From positions 1 through 28,166 of the forward strand of contig FR899850.1 of assembly GCA_000437595.1 (NCBI GenBank): a stretch of DNA of 28,166 bases. The letters are read 5' to 3'. A model generated the notes under the pieces. The model was not told the DNA's origin and did no database searches. It saw only the letters and a program-made list of their open reading frames with translations. A program made the position numbers and the translations under genes. This document shows positions 1-7,440 of the stretch, piece after piece. The stretch's first letter is position 1, and each line of letters starts with the position of its first letter. The DNA is from Faecalibacterium sp. CAG:74 (lineage in GTDB: Bacteria > Bacillota > Clostridia > Christensenellales > Aristaeellaceae).

Positions 1-250
1 TTGACCCCACAAGGGAGTTCCTCCCTTGACCCTTCCGCGCGATTTAGTTGGTGACACTGGCATAGAGTGTCCGCGTGTTTATCCGACGAACCTACGGTTC
101 GTATTGGACGTTCCAGTGTAACCTTTCGGCACAATTCAAGAAACAAGGAATCCCAGTAGTGGCGGCGCCGAAGGTTTCCAAAGGGCGATCGCAAACTTCG
201 TTTGTTTTCATGCCCTTTGGTCGCGCCCGCAGGCGCGATTCCCCATGTCC
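1..250 (-). repeat. Dispersed hairpin-rich intergenic element, copy 1
   Basis: Read on the minus strand, this stretch follows the same order of modules as 4396-4652 and 22870-23250: a CGCGCC/GGCGCG-type hairpin (about 222-240), a second hairpin with arms GCCC.. near 186-217, a linker, the motif ATAAACACGCGG (72-83), an exact 18-bp spacer, then ACCAACT..ATCGCGC and AAGGGTCAAGGGAGG (about 12-50). The element may continue left of the window. It fills most of the space upstream of the beta-glucuronidase gene. Its role is unknown; it has no convincing open frame of its own. Confidence 0.8.
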
Positions 251-312
251 CATCAAAATCAAGCAGTCTTTTTTCTTCCACTATAATACCAAGCAAAAAA
301 GGAGGCTTCCCC

Positions 313-2049
313 ATGCTCGCACCGCAATCCAACGCATCCCGCACCATCCTTGACTTCTCCGGCGTATGGGACTTCCGTCTCAAGCCCGACGCGCCGTGGC
401 AGTCCATCGCTGTCCCCGCGTCCTACAATGACCAGTCCGCTGACCCCGAATTCCGCCGTCATGTCGGTCTGGCGTGGTATCGCCGCAGCATCACCGTGCC
501 ATCTCTGCTCAAAGGTCAGCGCCTGATGCTCCGCTTCGACGCCGTCACCCATAACGCTCGCGTTTTCCTTGACGGTCAGCTGCTCTGCACCCATCGCGGC
601 GGTTTCCTGCCCTTCGAGGCGGACGTGACCAATCTTCTCTACCCCGGTCAAACTGCCCTGCTGGAAGTCGAGGTGGACAACACCATCAGCCATCACACCC
701 TCCCTGTCGGCAACGAGGGCGGCACGGCGTTCTTCGGCTCGGATAACCCCGGCATCCCCTCCGTCGAGGCGGGCAAACAACACCAGCATGAGCAGGGCAT
801 CAACCTGCCGAATTTCGACTTCTTTAACTATGCCGGGTTGAACCGTCCTGTCCGCCTGTACACCACCCCGGCGGATTATATTGCCGATGTGACGCTTGTT
901 TCGTCGATGGATGGCACAGTGCGCTACACCATCGTGACCCACGGTGAGGGCGACGTGACGTTGGATGTGCTGGATGCAGACGGGCAGGTCGTCGCCAGCG
1001 GCACGGGCGCGTCCGGCGAAGTGCATGTGGCAAATCCGCATCTCTGGGAACCAGCTCCCGGCGTGCCGTACCTCTACACCGCGCGTGTCCGCTTCGCTCA
1101 GGATGAGTACAGCCAGCCGTTCGGCATCCGCGAAATCAAGGTAGACGGCTGCCGCTTCCTCATCAACGGCAAGCCCTTCCACTTCCATGGGCCTTGCAAG
1201 CACGAGGATTCCTTCTTCCACGGGCGTGGGCTTGACCAGTGCCTGAACGTGACGGACATCAGCCTCTTCCACTGGCTGCACGCCAACGCCTTCCGCACCA
1301 GCCATTATCCCTATTCGGAGGAAATGCTGTCCCTGTGCGACCGCGAGGGTATCGTCGTGATTGCCGAAACGCCCGCCGTCGGCATCGGCGAAGGCGGCAA
1401 AGACCCCTATCGCTGGGCGCCCGCCGATTATCACGCACAGGTGCTGACGGACATGATCGCCCGCGACAAGAATCACCCCTGCATTGTCCTGTGGAGCTTG
1501 GGCAACGAGCCGAACACAGATGCGCATCCGCAGTCCGCCTACGACTATTGGCATCCGCTGTACCTCTTGGCGCATCAGCTTGACCCGCAGAACCGCCCGG
1601 TGACGCTCGTCGGCTGCCAGAACGACTACACGCGCGACATCACCATTCCGTCGATGGATGTTGTGTGCATCAACCGCTATTACGGCTGGTACAACCTTTC
1701 CGGCGATTTGGAAGCCGCTGCTTTCGCCATGCGCATGGAGATGGATTACTGGGCGACAGTCAACAAGCCCACCATCCTCTCGGAGTACGGCGCGGACACC
1801 ATCGCGGGGATGCACGGCACGGAGATGTTCACCGAGGAATTCCAGGTGGATTACTACAAGACCATCAACGCCTGCCTGGACGAGCGTCCCTTCGTCGTCG
1901 GCGAAACGCCGTGGAACTTCGCGGATTTCGGCACGCAGCAAGGCCCGATGCGCGCTGGCGGCAACCGCAAGGGGCTTTTCACCCGCGACCGCAAGCCCAA
2001 GATGGCAGCGCACTATTTCCGTCAGCGGTGGGAAAATTTTAAGAAGTAA
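313..2049 (+). CDS. uidA: Beta-glucuronidase, glycoside hydrolase family 2
   Basis: Hydrolyses beta-D-glucuronides (EC 3.2.1.31), probably in the cytoplasm because no signal peptide is visible. The start at 313 is chosen because GGAGG lies 7 bases upstream (301-305); an upstream in-frame ATG at 202 would run through the repeat. The 578-residue product has the GH2 order: jelly-roll sugar-binding domain (about 10-180), immunoglobulin-like domain (about 185-280) and TIM barrel (about 285-575). Visible catalytic residues are Glu399 in the NEPNT motif (acid/base) and Glu491 in LSEYGAD (nucleophile). The NRK triplet at 551-553 matches the NxK motif that binds the glucuronate carboxylate and separates glucuronidases from galactosidases. 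The segment before NEPNT is short, so the gut 'loop 1' that helps bind drug glucuronides seems reduced or absent. A TATAAT lies at 282-287 but without a good -35 box. No transporter or regulator is adjacent. Confidence 0.93.
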   Translation: MLAPQSNASRTILDFSGVWDFRLKPDAPWQSIAVPASYNDQSADPEFRRHVGLAWYRRSITVPSLLKGQRLMLRFDAVTHNARVFLDGQLLCTHRGGFLPFEADVTNLLYPGQTALLEVEVDNTISHHTLPVGNEGGTAFFGSDNPGIPSVEAGKQHQHEQGINLPNFDFFNYAGLNRPVRLYTTPADYIADVTLVSSMDGTVRYTIVTHGEGDVTLDVLDADGQVVASGTGASGEVHVANPHLWEPAPGVPYLYTARVRFAQDEYSQPFGIREIKVDGCRFLINGKPFHFHGPCKHEDSFFHGRGLDQCLNVTDISLFHWLHANAFRTSHYPYSEEMLSLCDREGIVVIAETPAVGIGEGGKDPYRWAPADYHAQVLTDMIARDKNHPCIVLWSLGNEPNTDAHPQSAYDYWHPLYLLAHQLDPQNRPVTLVGCQNDYTRDITIPSMDVVCINRYYGWYNLSGDLEAAAFAMRMEMDYWATVNKPTILSEYGADTIAGMHGTEMFTEEFQVDYYKTINACLDERPFVVGETPWNFADFGTQQGPMRAGGNRKGLFTRDRKPKMAAHYFRQRWENFKK

Positions 2050-2065
2050 GGGTAGATAAGAATAA

Positions 2066-2110
2066 GGTCACTGTCGATTTGGACGGCAGTGACCTCGGTT
2101 TATTTGCATT
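2066..2110 (+). terminator. Probable terminator after the beta-glucuronidase
   Basis: GGTCACTG (2066-2073) pairs with CAGTGACC (2087-2094), a perfect 8-bp stem, followed by a weak T-rich run. It lies 16 bases after the stop codon. Confidence 0.6.
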
Positions 2111-2132
2111 TTCCCAGCATCTATGCTATCAT
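2104..2132 (+). promoter_or_regulatory. Sigma-A-type promoter with extended -10
   Basis: TTGCAT (2104-2109), a 17-bp spacer and TATCAT (2127-2132), with TG one base before the -10 box. It faces the membrane protein gene that starts at 2169. Confidence 0.6.
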
Positions 2133-2168
2133 AGAGCATATCGCCAATCTGTTTCATCGGAGGTGTAT

Positions 2169-2783
2169 ATGTCCAATCCTCACCGAATTTCTATTTTCCT
2201 TATCCTTCTGCTCTTTCTCGGGCTGATTTTTGTAGCCGTTAGCGACCTTCTTTCCTTCCACGAAGACGACTTCGACCTTTCGGAAGCCCTCGTGCAGGTA
2301 CAGGTGCAGACGCCCCGCCATTATGGTTCATCCGACGTCGAAGAACCCGTGAACTACCTGCTCGCCAGCAAACGCCGCATCCATTCCTGCGACCCTTTCA
2401 CCGCTGACGAAGCCACCGTCTACTACGTCCCCAGCGAATGCTTTGACGCCTACATCGACCGCGCGCAGAACAAAGTCCTCAACCGCCTCGTTTCCGTCGC
2501 CGTCACGGATGAAAGCGGCAACCCCTGCGAAGCGCCCGCCGTCCTGTCCGACATTTTCGCGCAGATTGCCACGCTGGAGCACACGTTGTTTGACATCCGC
2601 ATCCTCGACGTTTCCGGCGAATACTTCGTTTTCCTGAAACTGAACGTGAATCTCCACACGCCCTGCGAGCTGTACTATTATAATCAGCAGATCGGCAAGC
2701 TCATCGAGCTGTATTCTTTTAACGACAGGGAGCTGCTGGGGCTGCATGTGATGTCAGTGGAGGGGCTGAAAGGCCTGGAATAA
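2169..2783 (+). CDS. Membrane-anchored protein of unknown function
   Basis: Not recognised. The start at 2169 has GGAGG at 2159-2163; longer in-frame starts would include the terminator of the previous gene. The 204-residue product begins with a short polar stretch and one hydrophobic segment (about residues 6-27, ILLLFLGLIFVAV). About 175 mostly polar and acidic residues follow and would lie outside the membrane if the helix acts as a signal anchor. There is no lipobox and no catalytic motif that I can name. The gene is a single unit, with its own promoter at 2104-2132 and a strong terminator at 2787-2832. Calling it a real gene rests on the good ribosome site, the promoter, the terminator and the clean single-anchor topology. 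Confidence 0.7.
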   Translation: MSNPHRISIFLILLLFLGLIFVAVSDLLSFHEDDFDLSEALVQVQVQTPRHYGSSDVEEPVNYLLASKRRIHSCDPFTADEATVYYVPSECFDAYIDRAQNKVLNRLVSVAVTDESGNPCEAPAVLSDIFAQIATLEHTLFDIRILDVSGEYFVFLKLNVNLHTPCELYYYNQQIGKLIELYSFNDRELLGLHVMSVEGLKGLE

Positions 2784-2786
2784 CAA

Positions 2787-2832
2787 AATAAGCAGAGAGC
2801 AATCATTTTTCGACGTCCTCTGCTTATTTTTA
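2787..2832. terminator. Bidirectional terminator
   Basis: AATAAGCAGAG (about 2788-2798) pairs with CTCTGCTTATT (about 2818-2828), with T runs on both strands. It can end the plus-strand membrane protein gene and the minus-strand rlmD transcript. Confidence 0.85.
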
Positions 2833-2853
2833 TGCTGTTATTTCAAGCGTTTT

Positions 2854-2994
2854 TTATTTTTGCTTTCCGTTCAATCGTTTCTTCTGCTCGCTTCCAATCT
2901 GCCTGATACTCTTTTCCGGGATCGGCAAATCTTCTGGCATTGTGCCGCCAAGCTCTGCAATCGTCATTCGTATTCTCGTTATCCTTATGTACGC
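2854..2994 (-). pseudogene. dinD: C-terminal remnant of a dinD-like gene
   Basis: Directly after the rlmD stop and in the same frame, the minus strand reads AYIRITRIRMTIAELGGTMP and then EDLPIPEKSIRQIGSEQ up to a TAA at 2854-2856. This matches the end of DinD (DNA-damage-inducible protein D), whose C-terminus as I recall it from E. coli contains VRQTIQELGGTMPEELPTP followed by SIKQLE. Only the last 40-45 residues of a protein of about 270 are present, and there is no ribosome site. A 37-residue frame from an ATG at 2967 exists but is unlikely to be functional alone. The fragment suggests that a dinD-like gene was deleted, with the junction at or near the end of rlmD. DinD is SOS-regulated and modulates RecA in E. 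coli. Confidence 0.72.
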
Positions 2995-4338
2995 TTACAG
3001 TTTCTCCAACCCCATCACATTCTCCACCCCGCTCGTCCAGCAGAACATATCAACGCTCTGCACCTTCTGCACCTGATACCCCTTCTCCCGAAACAGCGCC
3101 GCGTCGCGCGCCTGCGTGGCAACGTTGCAGCTCACATACACCACGCGCTTCGGGGCGGCTTGCGCAATCGCGTCAATCACGGCGGGTTCAACGCCCTTGC
3201 GCGGCGGGTCAATCACAATCACGTCCGGGCGCAAGCCCTCCGCCACCAGCTTCGGCAGCAGCGCTTCCGCCGCGCCGCAGCGGAAATTCACGTTCCCGAT
3301 GCCGTTGCGGACGGCGTTCTCCTTCGCGTTTTCAATCGCCTGCGGAACAATCTCGATGCCCAGCGCCTCGCGGCAATGGCGCGCCATCATCAGCGTAATC
3401 GTGCCCGCGCCGCAATACACGTCGCATAGGCGCTCGTCGCCCGTCAGCTCGGCAAAATCCAGCGCCGTCTGGTACAGCACTTCCGTCTGCGCCGGATTGA
3501 CCTGAAAAAACGCCGCCGGGCTGATTTCAAAGCGCAATCCGCACAGTTCGTCCGTCAGCGTGTCACAGCCGTAGAGGGTGCGGAAGTGCCGACCCATGAT
3601 GACATTCGTGCGCTCGCGGTTTTCATTCAGAATGACGCTGACCGCGCCCGCCGCCTTCAGCGACGCAACCAGCTCCGCCTCGTGCGGAATCTCGCCGCCG
3701 TTGATGACCAGCACCGCCATTGCTTCGCCTTTTCGGTTGACGCGGACGACAATGTGCCGCACCAGCCCCGTGTGCGTCTCCTCAACGTACGGTTCGACGT
3801 GAAAGCGCTTCATCCACCCCAGTACGCGGCGGCAGATTTCGTCCGCCGGCGGCATGGCGTTCGGGCATTGCGCAATCGGGATAATATCGTGGCTGCGCGG
3901 CGCGAAAAAGCCTGCCACGGGTTCTTCCACCGTTCCGCCAACGGGCAGCGCCGTCTTGTTGCGGTAGTGCGATGGATCTGCCATCCCCAGCACCGGCGGC
4001 ACGTCGATGTCGATATGCCCGATGCGGCGGAAGCAGTCCTGCACCTGCTGGCGTTTCGCTTCCAGCGTCGTTTCGTAGGTCATATGACGCCCCGTGCAGC
4101 CGCCGCAGCGGGGGTATGCCGCGCAATCCGGCGCTTTGCGGGCAGGTGACGCCGTCAGCGGCTTTCCCTCCATACGCCCGAACGCGAATCGGGACTGCAC
4201 CTTGACGATGCGCACCCTCGCCGTCTCGCCGGGCAGCATCCCCGGCACAAAAACGGCCATGCCGTCGGCGCGGCACACGCCTTCCAAGTCCGCCCCAAGG
4301 CCATCCGCCGTCAAGGTCAGCAAATCGTTCTTCTTCAT
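2995..4338 (-). CDS. rlmD: 23S rRNA (uracil-5-)-methyltransferase, RlmD/RlmCD family
   Basis: Transfers a methyl group from S-adenosylmethionine to C5 of a uracil in 23S rRNA (U1939 in E. coli RlmD; U747 and U1939 in Bacillus RlmCD). The 447-residue product starts at 4338, with AAGGGGA upstream; a longer frame would extend into the repeat. An N-terminal TRAM domain (about 5-60) is followed by iron-sulphur ligands Cys72, Cys78 and Cys81 (CAAYPRCGGC) and Cys158. The SAM-binding core follows, with DVYCGAGT at about 306-313 and IDPPRKG at 376-382. Cys404 in VSCN is the catalytic cysteine. The usual HTxHVE near the end reads WTSGVE here, keeping Glu439 as likely base. A promoter lies at 4369-4397, and a dinD remnant follows the stop codon directly. 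Confidence 0.93.
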   Translation of the reverse strand: MKKNDLLTLTADGLGADLEGVCRADGMAVFVPGMLPGETARVRIVKVQSRFAFGRMEGKPLTASPARKAPDCAAYPRCGGCTGRHMTYETTLEAKRQQVQDCFRRIGHIDIDVPPVLGMADPSHYRNKTALPVGGTVEEPVAGFFAPRSHDIIPIAQCPNAMPPADEICRRVLGWMKRFHVEPYVEETHTGLVRHIVVRVNRKGEAMAVLVINGGEIPHEAELVASLKAAGAVSVILNENRERTNVIMGRHFRTLYGCDTLTDELCGLRFEISPAAFFQVNPAQTEVLYQTALDFAELTGDERLCDVYCGAGTITLMMARHCREALGIEIVPQAIENAKENAVRNGIGNVNFRCGAAEALLPKLVAEGLRPDVIVIDPPRKGVEPAVIDAIAQAAPKRVVYVSCNVATQARDAALFREKGYQVQKVQSVDMFCWTSGVENVMGLEKL

Positions 4339-4368
4339 CCGCTTCGTCCCCTTCCTGTGTTGGCTTCC

Positions 4369-4397
4369 ATTATAACAGGGTCGCCTGATTTTGACAA
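4369..4397 (-). promoter_or_regulatory. Promoter of rlmD
   Basis: On the minus strand: TTGTCA (4397-4392), a 17-bp spacer, TATAAT (4374-4369), with TG one base upstream of the -10 box. Transcription would start about 25 bases before the rlmD ATG. Confidence 0.8.
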
Positions 4398-4652
4398 GAA
4401 GGCGCAGGGATTTCGCGCCTGCGGGCGCGACAAGGGGGCTTTCCGATCGCCCCCTTGACCCCTTCGGGTTCGCCACTCAAGTTACTTTTGGGTGTGCGTT
4501 TCTTGATTTTTCCGTTCCCCGGATAAACACGCGGACACAGCATGAAGTTGTCACCAATTGAATCGCGCAGAAGGGTCAAGGGAGGGAACTTCGTCCCGTT
4601 TCATTCTCCCTTGCGGAGTCCAGAGACAGAGCCTCTGGATTTTCCCTCCGTC
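4396..4652 (+). repeat. Dispersed hairpin-rich intergenic element, copy 2
   Basis: Same module order as copies 1 and 3: CGCGCC-TGC-GGGCGCG hairpin (4411-4428), CAAGGGGGC/GCCCCCTTG stem (about 4430-4457), linker, ATAAACACGCGG (4523-4534), 18-bp spacer, ACCAATTGAATCGCGC (about 4553-4568), AAGGGTCAAGGGAGG, and a final TCCAGAG/CTCTGGA hairpin (about 4619-4639). It occupies the divergent gap between rlmD and the rpsF operon; its left end touches the rlmD -35 box. Confidence 0.82.
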
Positions 4653-4674
4653 AAAGAAAATTTTTCTGAACCCC

Positions 4675-4703
4675 TTGCAATCGCACGAATTGTGATGTAT
4701 AAT
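4675..4703 (+). promoter_or_regulatory. Promoter of rpsF-ssb-rpsR
   Basis: TTGCAA (4675-4680), 17-bp spacer, perfect TATAAT (4698-4703). Transcription should start near 4710, giving a leader of about 57 bases. Confidence 0.85.
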
Positions 4704-4710
4704 CAATAAC

Positions 4711-4743
4711 TGGCACATCCTTGCGCTGCACAGGATGCAGCGC
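4711..4743 (+). promoter_or_regulatory. Leader hairpin with two alternative pairings, upstream of rpsF
   Basis: GCGCTGCA (4723-4730) pairs perfectly with TGCAGCGC (4736-4743) around a 5-base loop. CATCCT (4716-4721) can instead pair with AGGATG (4732-4737), and the two pairings exclude each other. The leader ends 12 bases before the AGGAGG of rpsF. rpsF leaders in many bacteria bind the S6:S18 complex, but the CCG bulge of that motif is not seen here, so a regulatory role is inference. Confidence 0.4.
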
Positions 4744-4766
4744 CAAAAGTCCAAGAGGAGGTGAAA

Positions 4767-5168
4767 ATGATGAATAGGTATGAACTGACCTACATCATCG
4801 ATACTGCACTGGAGGAAACCGCTCGCAAGGAACTGATTGAGAAGGTTTCTGCTCTGATTGCTGCTAACGGTGGTGAAGTGGAGAAGGTTGATGAGGAACC
4901 GTGGGGCAAGGGCGCAAAGCGTCTGGCCTACCCCATCAACTATAAGACCGAAGGCTGGTACGTGCTGGTGACCTTCAAGGCGCCCGCTGACCTGCCCCGT
5001 GAGCTTGAACGCAATCTGGAGATTTACGACGACGTGCTCCGCTATCTGGTTGTGAAGCTGGAAGTCAAGCGCAGCAACGTGAAGCCCCGCGCGCCCAAGG
5101 CTGCTCCCGCTGTGGAAGCGCCCGTGGAAGCCGCTGAAACCGTCGAAGCTCCCGCTGATGCCGAGTAA
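4767..5168 (+). CDS. rpsF: 30S ribosomal protein S6
   Basis: Binds S18 and the central domain of 16S rRNA in the small subunit. The core (MNRYELTYIIDTALEE, then about 95 residues ending YLVVKLEVK) has the usual S6 length. After it comes a low-complexity tail rich in Ala, Pro, Val and Glu (about 27 residues), longer than the Bacillus tail. AGGAGG at 4756-4761 serves two adjacent ATG codons, 4767 (5-base spacing) and 4770 (8-base spacing); either may be used, and the family's usual N-terminus favours 4770. First gene of the S6-SSB-S18 operon, 38 bases before ssb. Confidence 0.96.
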   Translation: MMNRYELTYIIDTALEETARKELIEKVSALIAANGGEVEKVDEEPWGKGAKRLAYPINYKTEGWYVLVTFKAPADLPRELERNLEIYDDVLRYLVVKLEVKRSNVKPRAPKAAPAVEAPVEAAETVEAPADAE

Positions 5169-5206
5169 TCGGATTTCAGCAATGACCTGTTAAAGAGGAT
5201 AAGCAG

Positions 5207-5647
5207 ATGAACAAGCTGACGATCATTGGTAACTTGGCTCGTGATCCTGAACTTCGTACTGTGCGCGACGGCATCAGCGTCTGCGATTTCACGGTTGCAG
5301 TGAATCGCCGCGGCAGCCGTCAGAACACCGCAAACGGTCAGTCGGACGCGGATTTCTTTCGTGTAACGGCATGGCGTCAGTTGGGTGAACTGTGCGCGAA
5401 GTATCTGGCAAAGGGACGCAAGGTCTGCGTTGTCGGACCTGTGTCCGCGCGTACCTATACTGCCAATGACGGCACGACCCGCGTATCCTTGGAGGTCACG
5501 GCAGACGAAGTCGAATTCCTGTCCAGCCGCATGGATGACGGCGCTCCGGCATACAACAATGCCGCGCCGTCCGCAGCCGCTGCTCCCGCGCCTACCGCGC
5601 AGAACAATGGCTTCACGGCGGTCGAAACCGACGAACTGCCTTTCTAA
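5207..5647 (+). CDS. ssb: Single-stranded DNA-binding protein
   Basis: Coats single-stranded DNA during replication, repair and recombination and recruits partner proteins. The 146-residue product has an N-terminal OB fold (about 1-108; opens MNKLTIIGNLARDPELR), a Pro/Ala/Asn linker, and the acidic tip ETDELPF that docks RecO, PriA and other partners. AGAGGA lies just upstream of the ATG. It sits between rpsF and rpsR as in most Firmicutes. The last coding bases and the region behind them are duplicated with a 43-bp period, but the first copy keeps the stop codon, so the protein is intact. Confidence 0.96.
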   Translation: MNKLTIIGNLARDPELRTVRDGISVCDFTVAVNRRGSRQNTANGQSDADFFRVTAWRQLGELCAKYLAKGRKVCVVGPVSARTYTANDGTTRVSLEVTADEVEFLSSRMDDGAPAYNNAAPSAAAAPAPTAQNNGFTAVETDELPF

Positions 5648-5710
5648 TCGGCAGAAAAAGTGCCGAAAAACCGACGAACTGCCTTTCTAATCGGCTGAAA
5701 AAGTGCCGAA
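5628..5710 (+). repeat. 43-bp tandem duplication spanning the ssb stop codon
   Basis: CCGACGAACTGCCTTTCTAA begins at 5628 and again at 5671, and the two units agree over 40 bases except for one A/T change. The unit carries the codons for the SSB tip TDELPF and the stop. Because 43 is not a multiple of 3, the second copy is out of frame. Each unit also forms a small hairpin (TCGGCA/TGCCGA in the first, one pair weaker in the second). Confidence 0.92.
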
Positions 5711-5746
5711 TTGCGATTTCAAGTGAATGAAAAGGAGGTCACACTC

Positions 5747-6004
5747 ATGTCTGAAGAACGCTCTGAGCGTCGTCCGCGTCCGCGCGGAGGTCGTCGTCCC
5801 CGTCGGAAGGTCTGCTCCTTCTGCGTGGATAAGATTGAATACATTGATTACAAGGACATCAACCGCCTGCGCCGTTTCGTCAATGAGCGCGGCAAGATTC
5901 TGCCCCGCCGCATGAGCGGCAACTGCGCGAAGCATCAGCGTCAGTTGTCCGAGGCTATCAAGCGCGCCCGTGCCATCGCGCTTCTGCCCTACACGGTGGA
6001 CTAA
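5747..6004 (+). CDS. rpsR: 30S ribosomal protein S18
   Basis: Forms a heterodimer with S6 in the platform of the small subunit. The 85-residue product has an Arg/Pro-rich N-terminus (RRPRPRGGRRPRRK) and the typical core CSFCVDKIEYIDYKD, then LRRFVNERGKILPRR and the end RARAIALLPYT. AAGGAGG at 5732-5738 is spaced 8 bases from the ATG. It is the last gene of the operon, closed by the terminator at 6018-6047. Confidence 0.96.
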   Translation: MSEERSERRPRPRGGRRPRRKVCSFCVDKIEYIDYKDINRLRRFVNERGKILPRRMSGNCAKHQRQLSEAIKRARAIALLPYTVD

Positions 6005-6017
6005 TCGTGTCTTCAAG

Positions 6018-6047
6018 CCCCTGCATGTGCAAGCATGTGGGGGTTTT
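6018..6047 (+). terminator. Terminator of the rpsF-ssb-rpsR operon
   Basis: CCCCTGCATG (6018-6027) pairs with CATGTGGGGG (6034-6043), 10 pairs with two G-T, loop of 6, followed by TTTT. Confidence 0.8.
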
Positions 6048-6076
6048 CCAATTGTCCGAATAGGAGGATGTTTCTC

Positions 6077-6958
6077 ATGGAGCTGCTTTCTGCCAGCCGC
6101 GGCTTTCTCAAATGCAATTTCCACTGCCACACCACTTGCAGCGACGGTCGCCTGTCCCCCAAGGATGTCATGGCTGCCTATCGCGCGCTGGATTATGACG
6201 TGCTCTCCATCACCGACCATCGCGAGGTGACGCGCCCCGCCGCCGATGAAATTCCCGCCGGGCTGATGCTCATTCCCGGCACCGAGCTGGATTTCCTTCT
6301 GCCGACACAGGCGGTGCATCTGCTGGGTCTGGGCGTTTCGCCGGATATTGCTGATTGCTGGAATCCAAACGGCACGCCGCAGCAGGCGATTGACAGCATC
6401 CGCGCGTGTGGCGGACGCGCTGTGCTGGCGCATCCCGCCTGGTCGCTGAACACGACGGAATTGATGTGCTCCTTCCGCGGGCTGAGCGGCGTGGAAATCT
6501 TCAACAGCGTCTCCTCCGTGCCCACAAACGCCTTGCGCGGGGATTCCGCCGCCATGCTTGATCCTGTTTTCGCCAATGGACAACTGCTCAACTGCTTTGC
6601 CAACGACGATTCGCACCGCTACGAGGGCGAATGCGGCATGAGCGCCACAATGCTCAACACCAATGACCGCAGCGTCGCGGGCATTCTGCGTGCCATTGAC
6701 GAGGGACGGTTCTACGCCACGCAAGGACCGGAGATTCGCGAACTTTCGTTGACGGATGGCGTGCTGCATATTGCGTGCTCGCCGGCAAAGTACATTATTT
6801 TTTACAGCAACGAGGTGTGGATTCCGAATCGCACACGGGCGCTGGAAGGGCAGACCAGTGCGGATTATGTGGTTTCACCGCGCGAATCATTTGTACGGGT
6901 GCAGGTTGTGGCGGAGGATGGGAAATCCGCATGGACATCGCCAATTAAATTGGGATAA
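6077..6958 (+). CDS. PHP-domain phosphoesterase
   Basis: Metal-dependent phosphoesterase of the polymerase-and-histidinol-phosphatase superfamily; the substrate is not known. The start at 6077 has AGGAGG at 6062-6067; an ATG at 6068 is too close to it. The 293-residue product shows the metal-ligand motifs in order: FHCHTTCSDG (His16, His18), ITDH (Asp47, His48), a Glu in PGTELDF, AHPAW, and NDDSHR. The PHP part ends near residue 205, and the last 85 residues form a beta-rich tail (ALEGQTSADYVVSPRES, VRVQVVAEDG) like that of CehA/McbA-type PHP proteins. It follows the ribosomal operon by 72 bases and is closed by a strong terminator at 7038-7078; no separate promoter is obvious, so read-through is possible. 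Confidence 0.85.
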   Translation: MELLSASRGFLKCNFHCHTTCSDGRLSPKDVMAAYRALDYDVLSITDHREVTRPAADEIPAGLMLIPGTELDFLLPTQAVHLLGLGVSPDIADCWNPNGTPQQAIDSIRACGGRAVLAHPAWSLNTTELMCSFRGLSGVEIFNSVSSVPTNALRGDSAAMLDPVFANGQLLNCFANDDSHRYEGECGMSATMLNTNDRSVAGILRAIDEGRFYATQGPEIRELSLTDGVLHIACSPAKYIIFYSNEVWIPNRTRALEGQTSADYVVSPRESFVRVQVVAEDGKSAWTSPIKLG

Positions 6959-7037
6959 GGTTGGGCGCGTCCGCAGATGCTCCCCCAACTTGCTCTACCA
7001 ACTACTCGCACATTGTCGTGCCAAATGGGTGCGACTG

Positions 7038-7078
7038 ACCAGCATCGGGAGAAGATTTTCTCTCGGTGCTGGTCTTTT
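7038..7078 (+). terminator. Strong terminator after the PHP gene
   Basis: ACCAGCATCGGGAGA (7038-7052) pairs along its full 15 bases with TCTCTCGGTGCTGGT (7059-7073), two of the pairs being G-T, then CTTTTT. Confidence 0.9.
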
Positions 7079-7176
7079 TGATTGCAGAGGAAATCACCTG
7101 CAAATCCCCCCGTTCTATTCTCCGCTTCCACCGCATACACTGTATCATCACCCGAAGGGGAAAGGAGAAAAATCGT

Positions 7177-7377
7177 ATGTTGATTGATACCATTGCCCTC
7201 GTGTTGACCATCATCGGCGCGATTAACTGGCTGCTGGTCGGCGTGTTCCAGTTCGACATCGTGGCGTGGCTGTTCGGCGGGCAGGGCGCGATTCTCAGCC
7301 GCATCCTATACACCATCATCGGCGCGGCCGGCGTCTGGTGCATCACGCTGCTGTTCAAGAACAATAGAAGTACTTGA
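7177..7377 (+). CDS. DUF378 family small membrane protein
   Basis: A 66-residue protein with two hydrophobic helices (about 3-25 and 38-60). It has the family pattern LVLTIIGAINWLLVGVFQFD, then a short loop with Gly residues, and LYTIIGAAGVWCI in the second helix. This matches DUF378 (YuzA-like), inner-membrane proteins of unknown function. AAAGGAGA at about 7161-7168 precedes the ATG. The stop codon overlaps the promoter of the next gene. Confidence 0.88.
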   Translation: MLIDTIALVLTIIGAINWLLVGVFQFDIVAWLFGGQGAILSRILYTIIGAAGVWCITLLFKNNRST

Positions 7378-7402
7378 CCCCGGCGGCAAAAGGCCCTACA
7401 AT
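7374..7402 (+). promoter_or_regulatory. Promoter of the DUF1015 gene
   Basis: TTGACC (7374-7379), 17-bp spacer, TACAAT (7397-7402). The -35 box includes the stop codon of the DUF378 gene. An AGGAGGTGATG follows at about 7404, but it would only open a 7-codon frame ending before the real gene. Confidence 0.7.
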
Positions 7403-7440
7403 AGGAGGTGATGAATTTTCTCCCGAAAGGATGAAGTGCC

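Noticed and set aside
259..2013. Long open frame (584 codons) antisense to the beta-glucuronidase
   Set aside because: Its composition is that of a GC-rich shadow; it has no ribosome site or domain, and the plus-strand gene has a full GH2 protein.
4551..4754. Minus-strand frame within repeat copy 2, similar to one in copy 3 (LCPRVYPG and LCPRVYAG)
   Set aside because: The similarity follows from the repeat DNA itself; frames break differently in each copy and there is no ribosome site.
5385..5690. Frame ending in a second TDELPF downstream of ssb
   Set aside because: It is the out-of-frame reading of ssb running into the duplicated 43-bp unit, not a separate gene.
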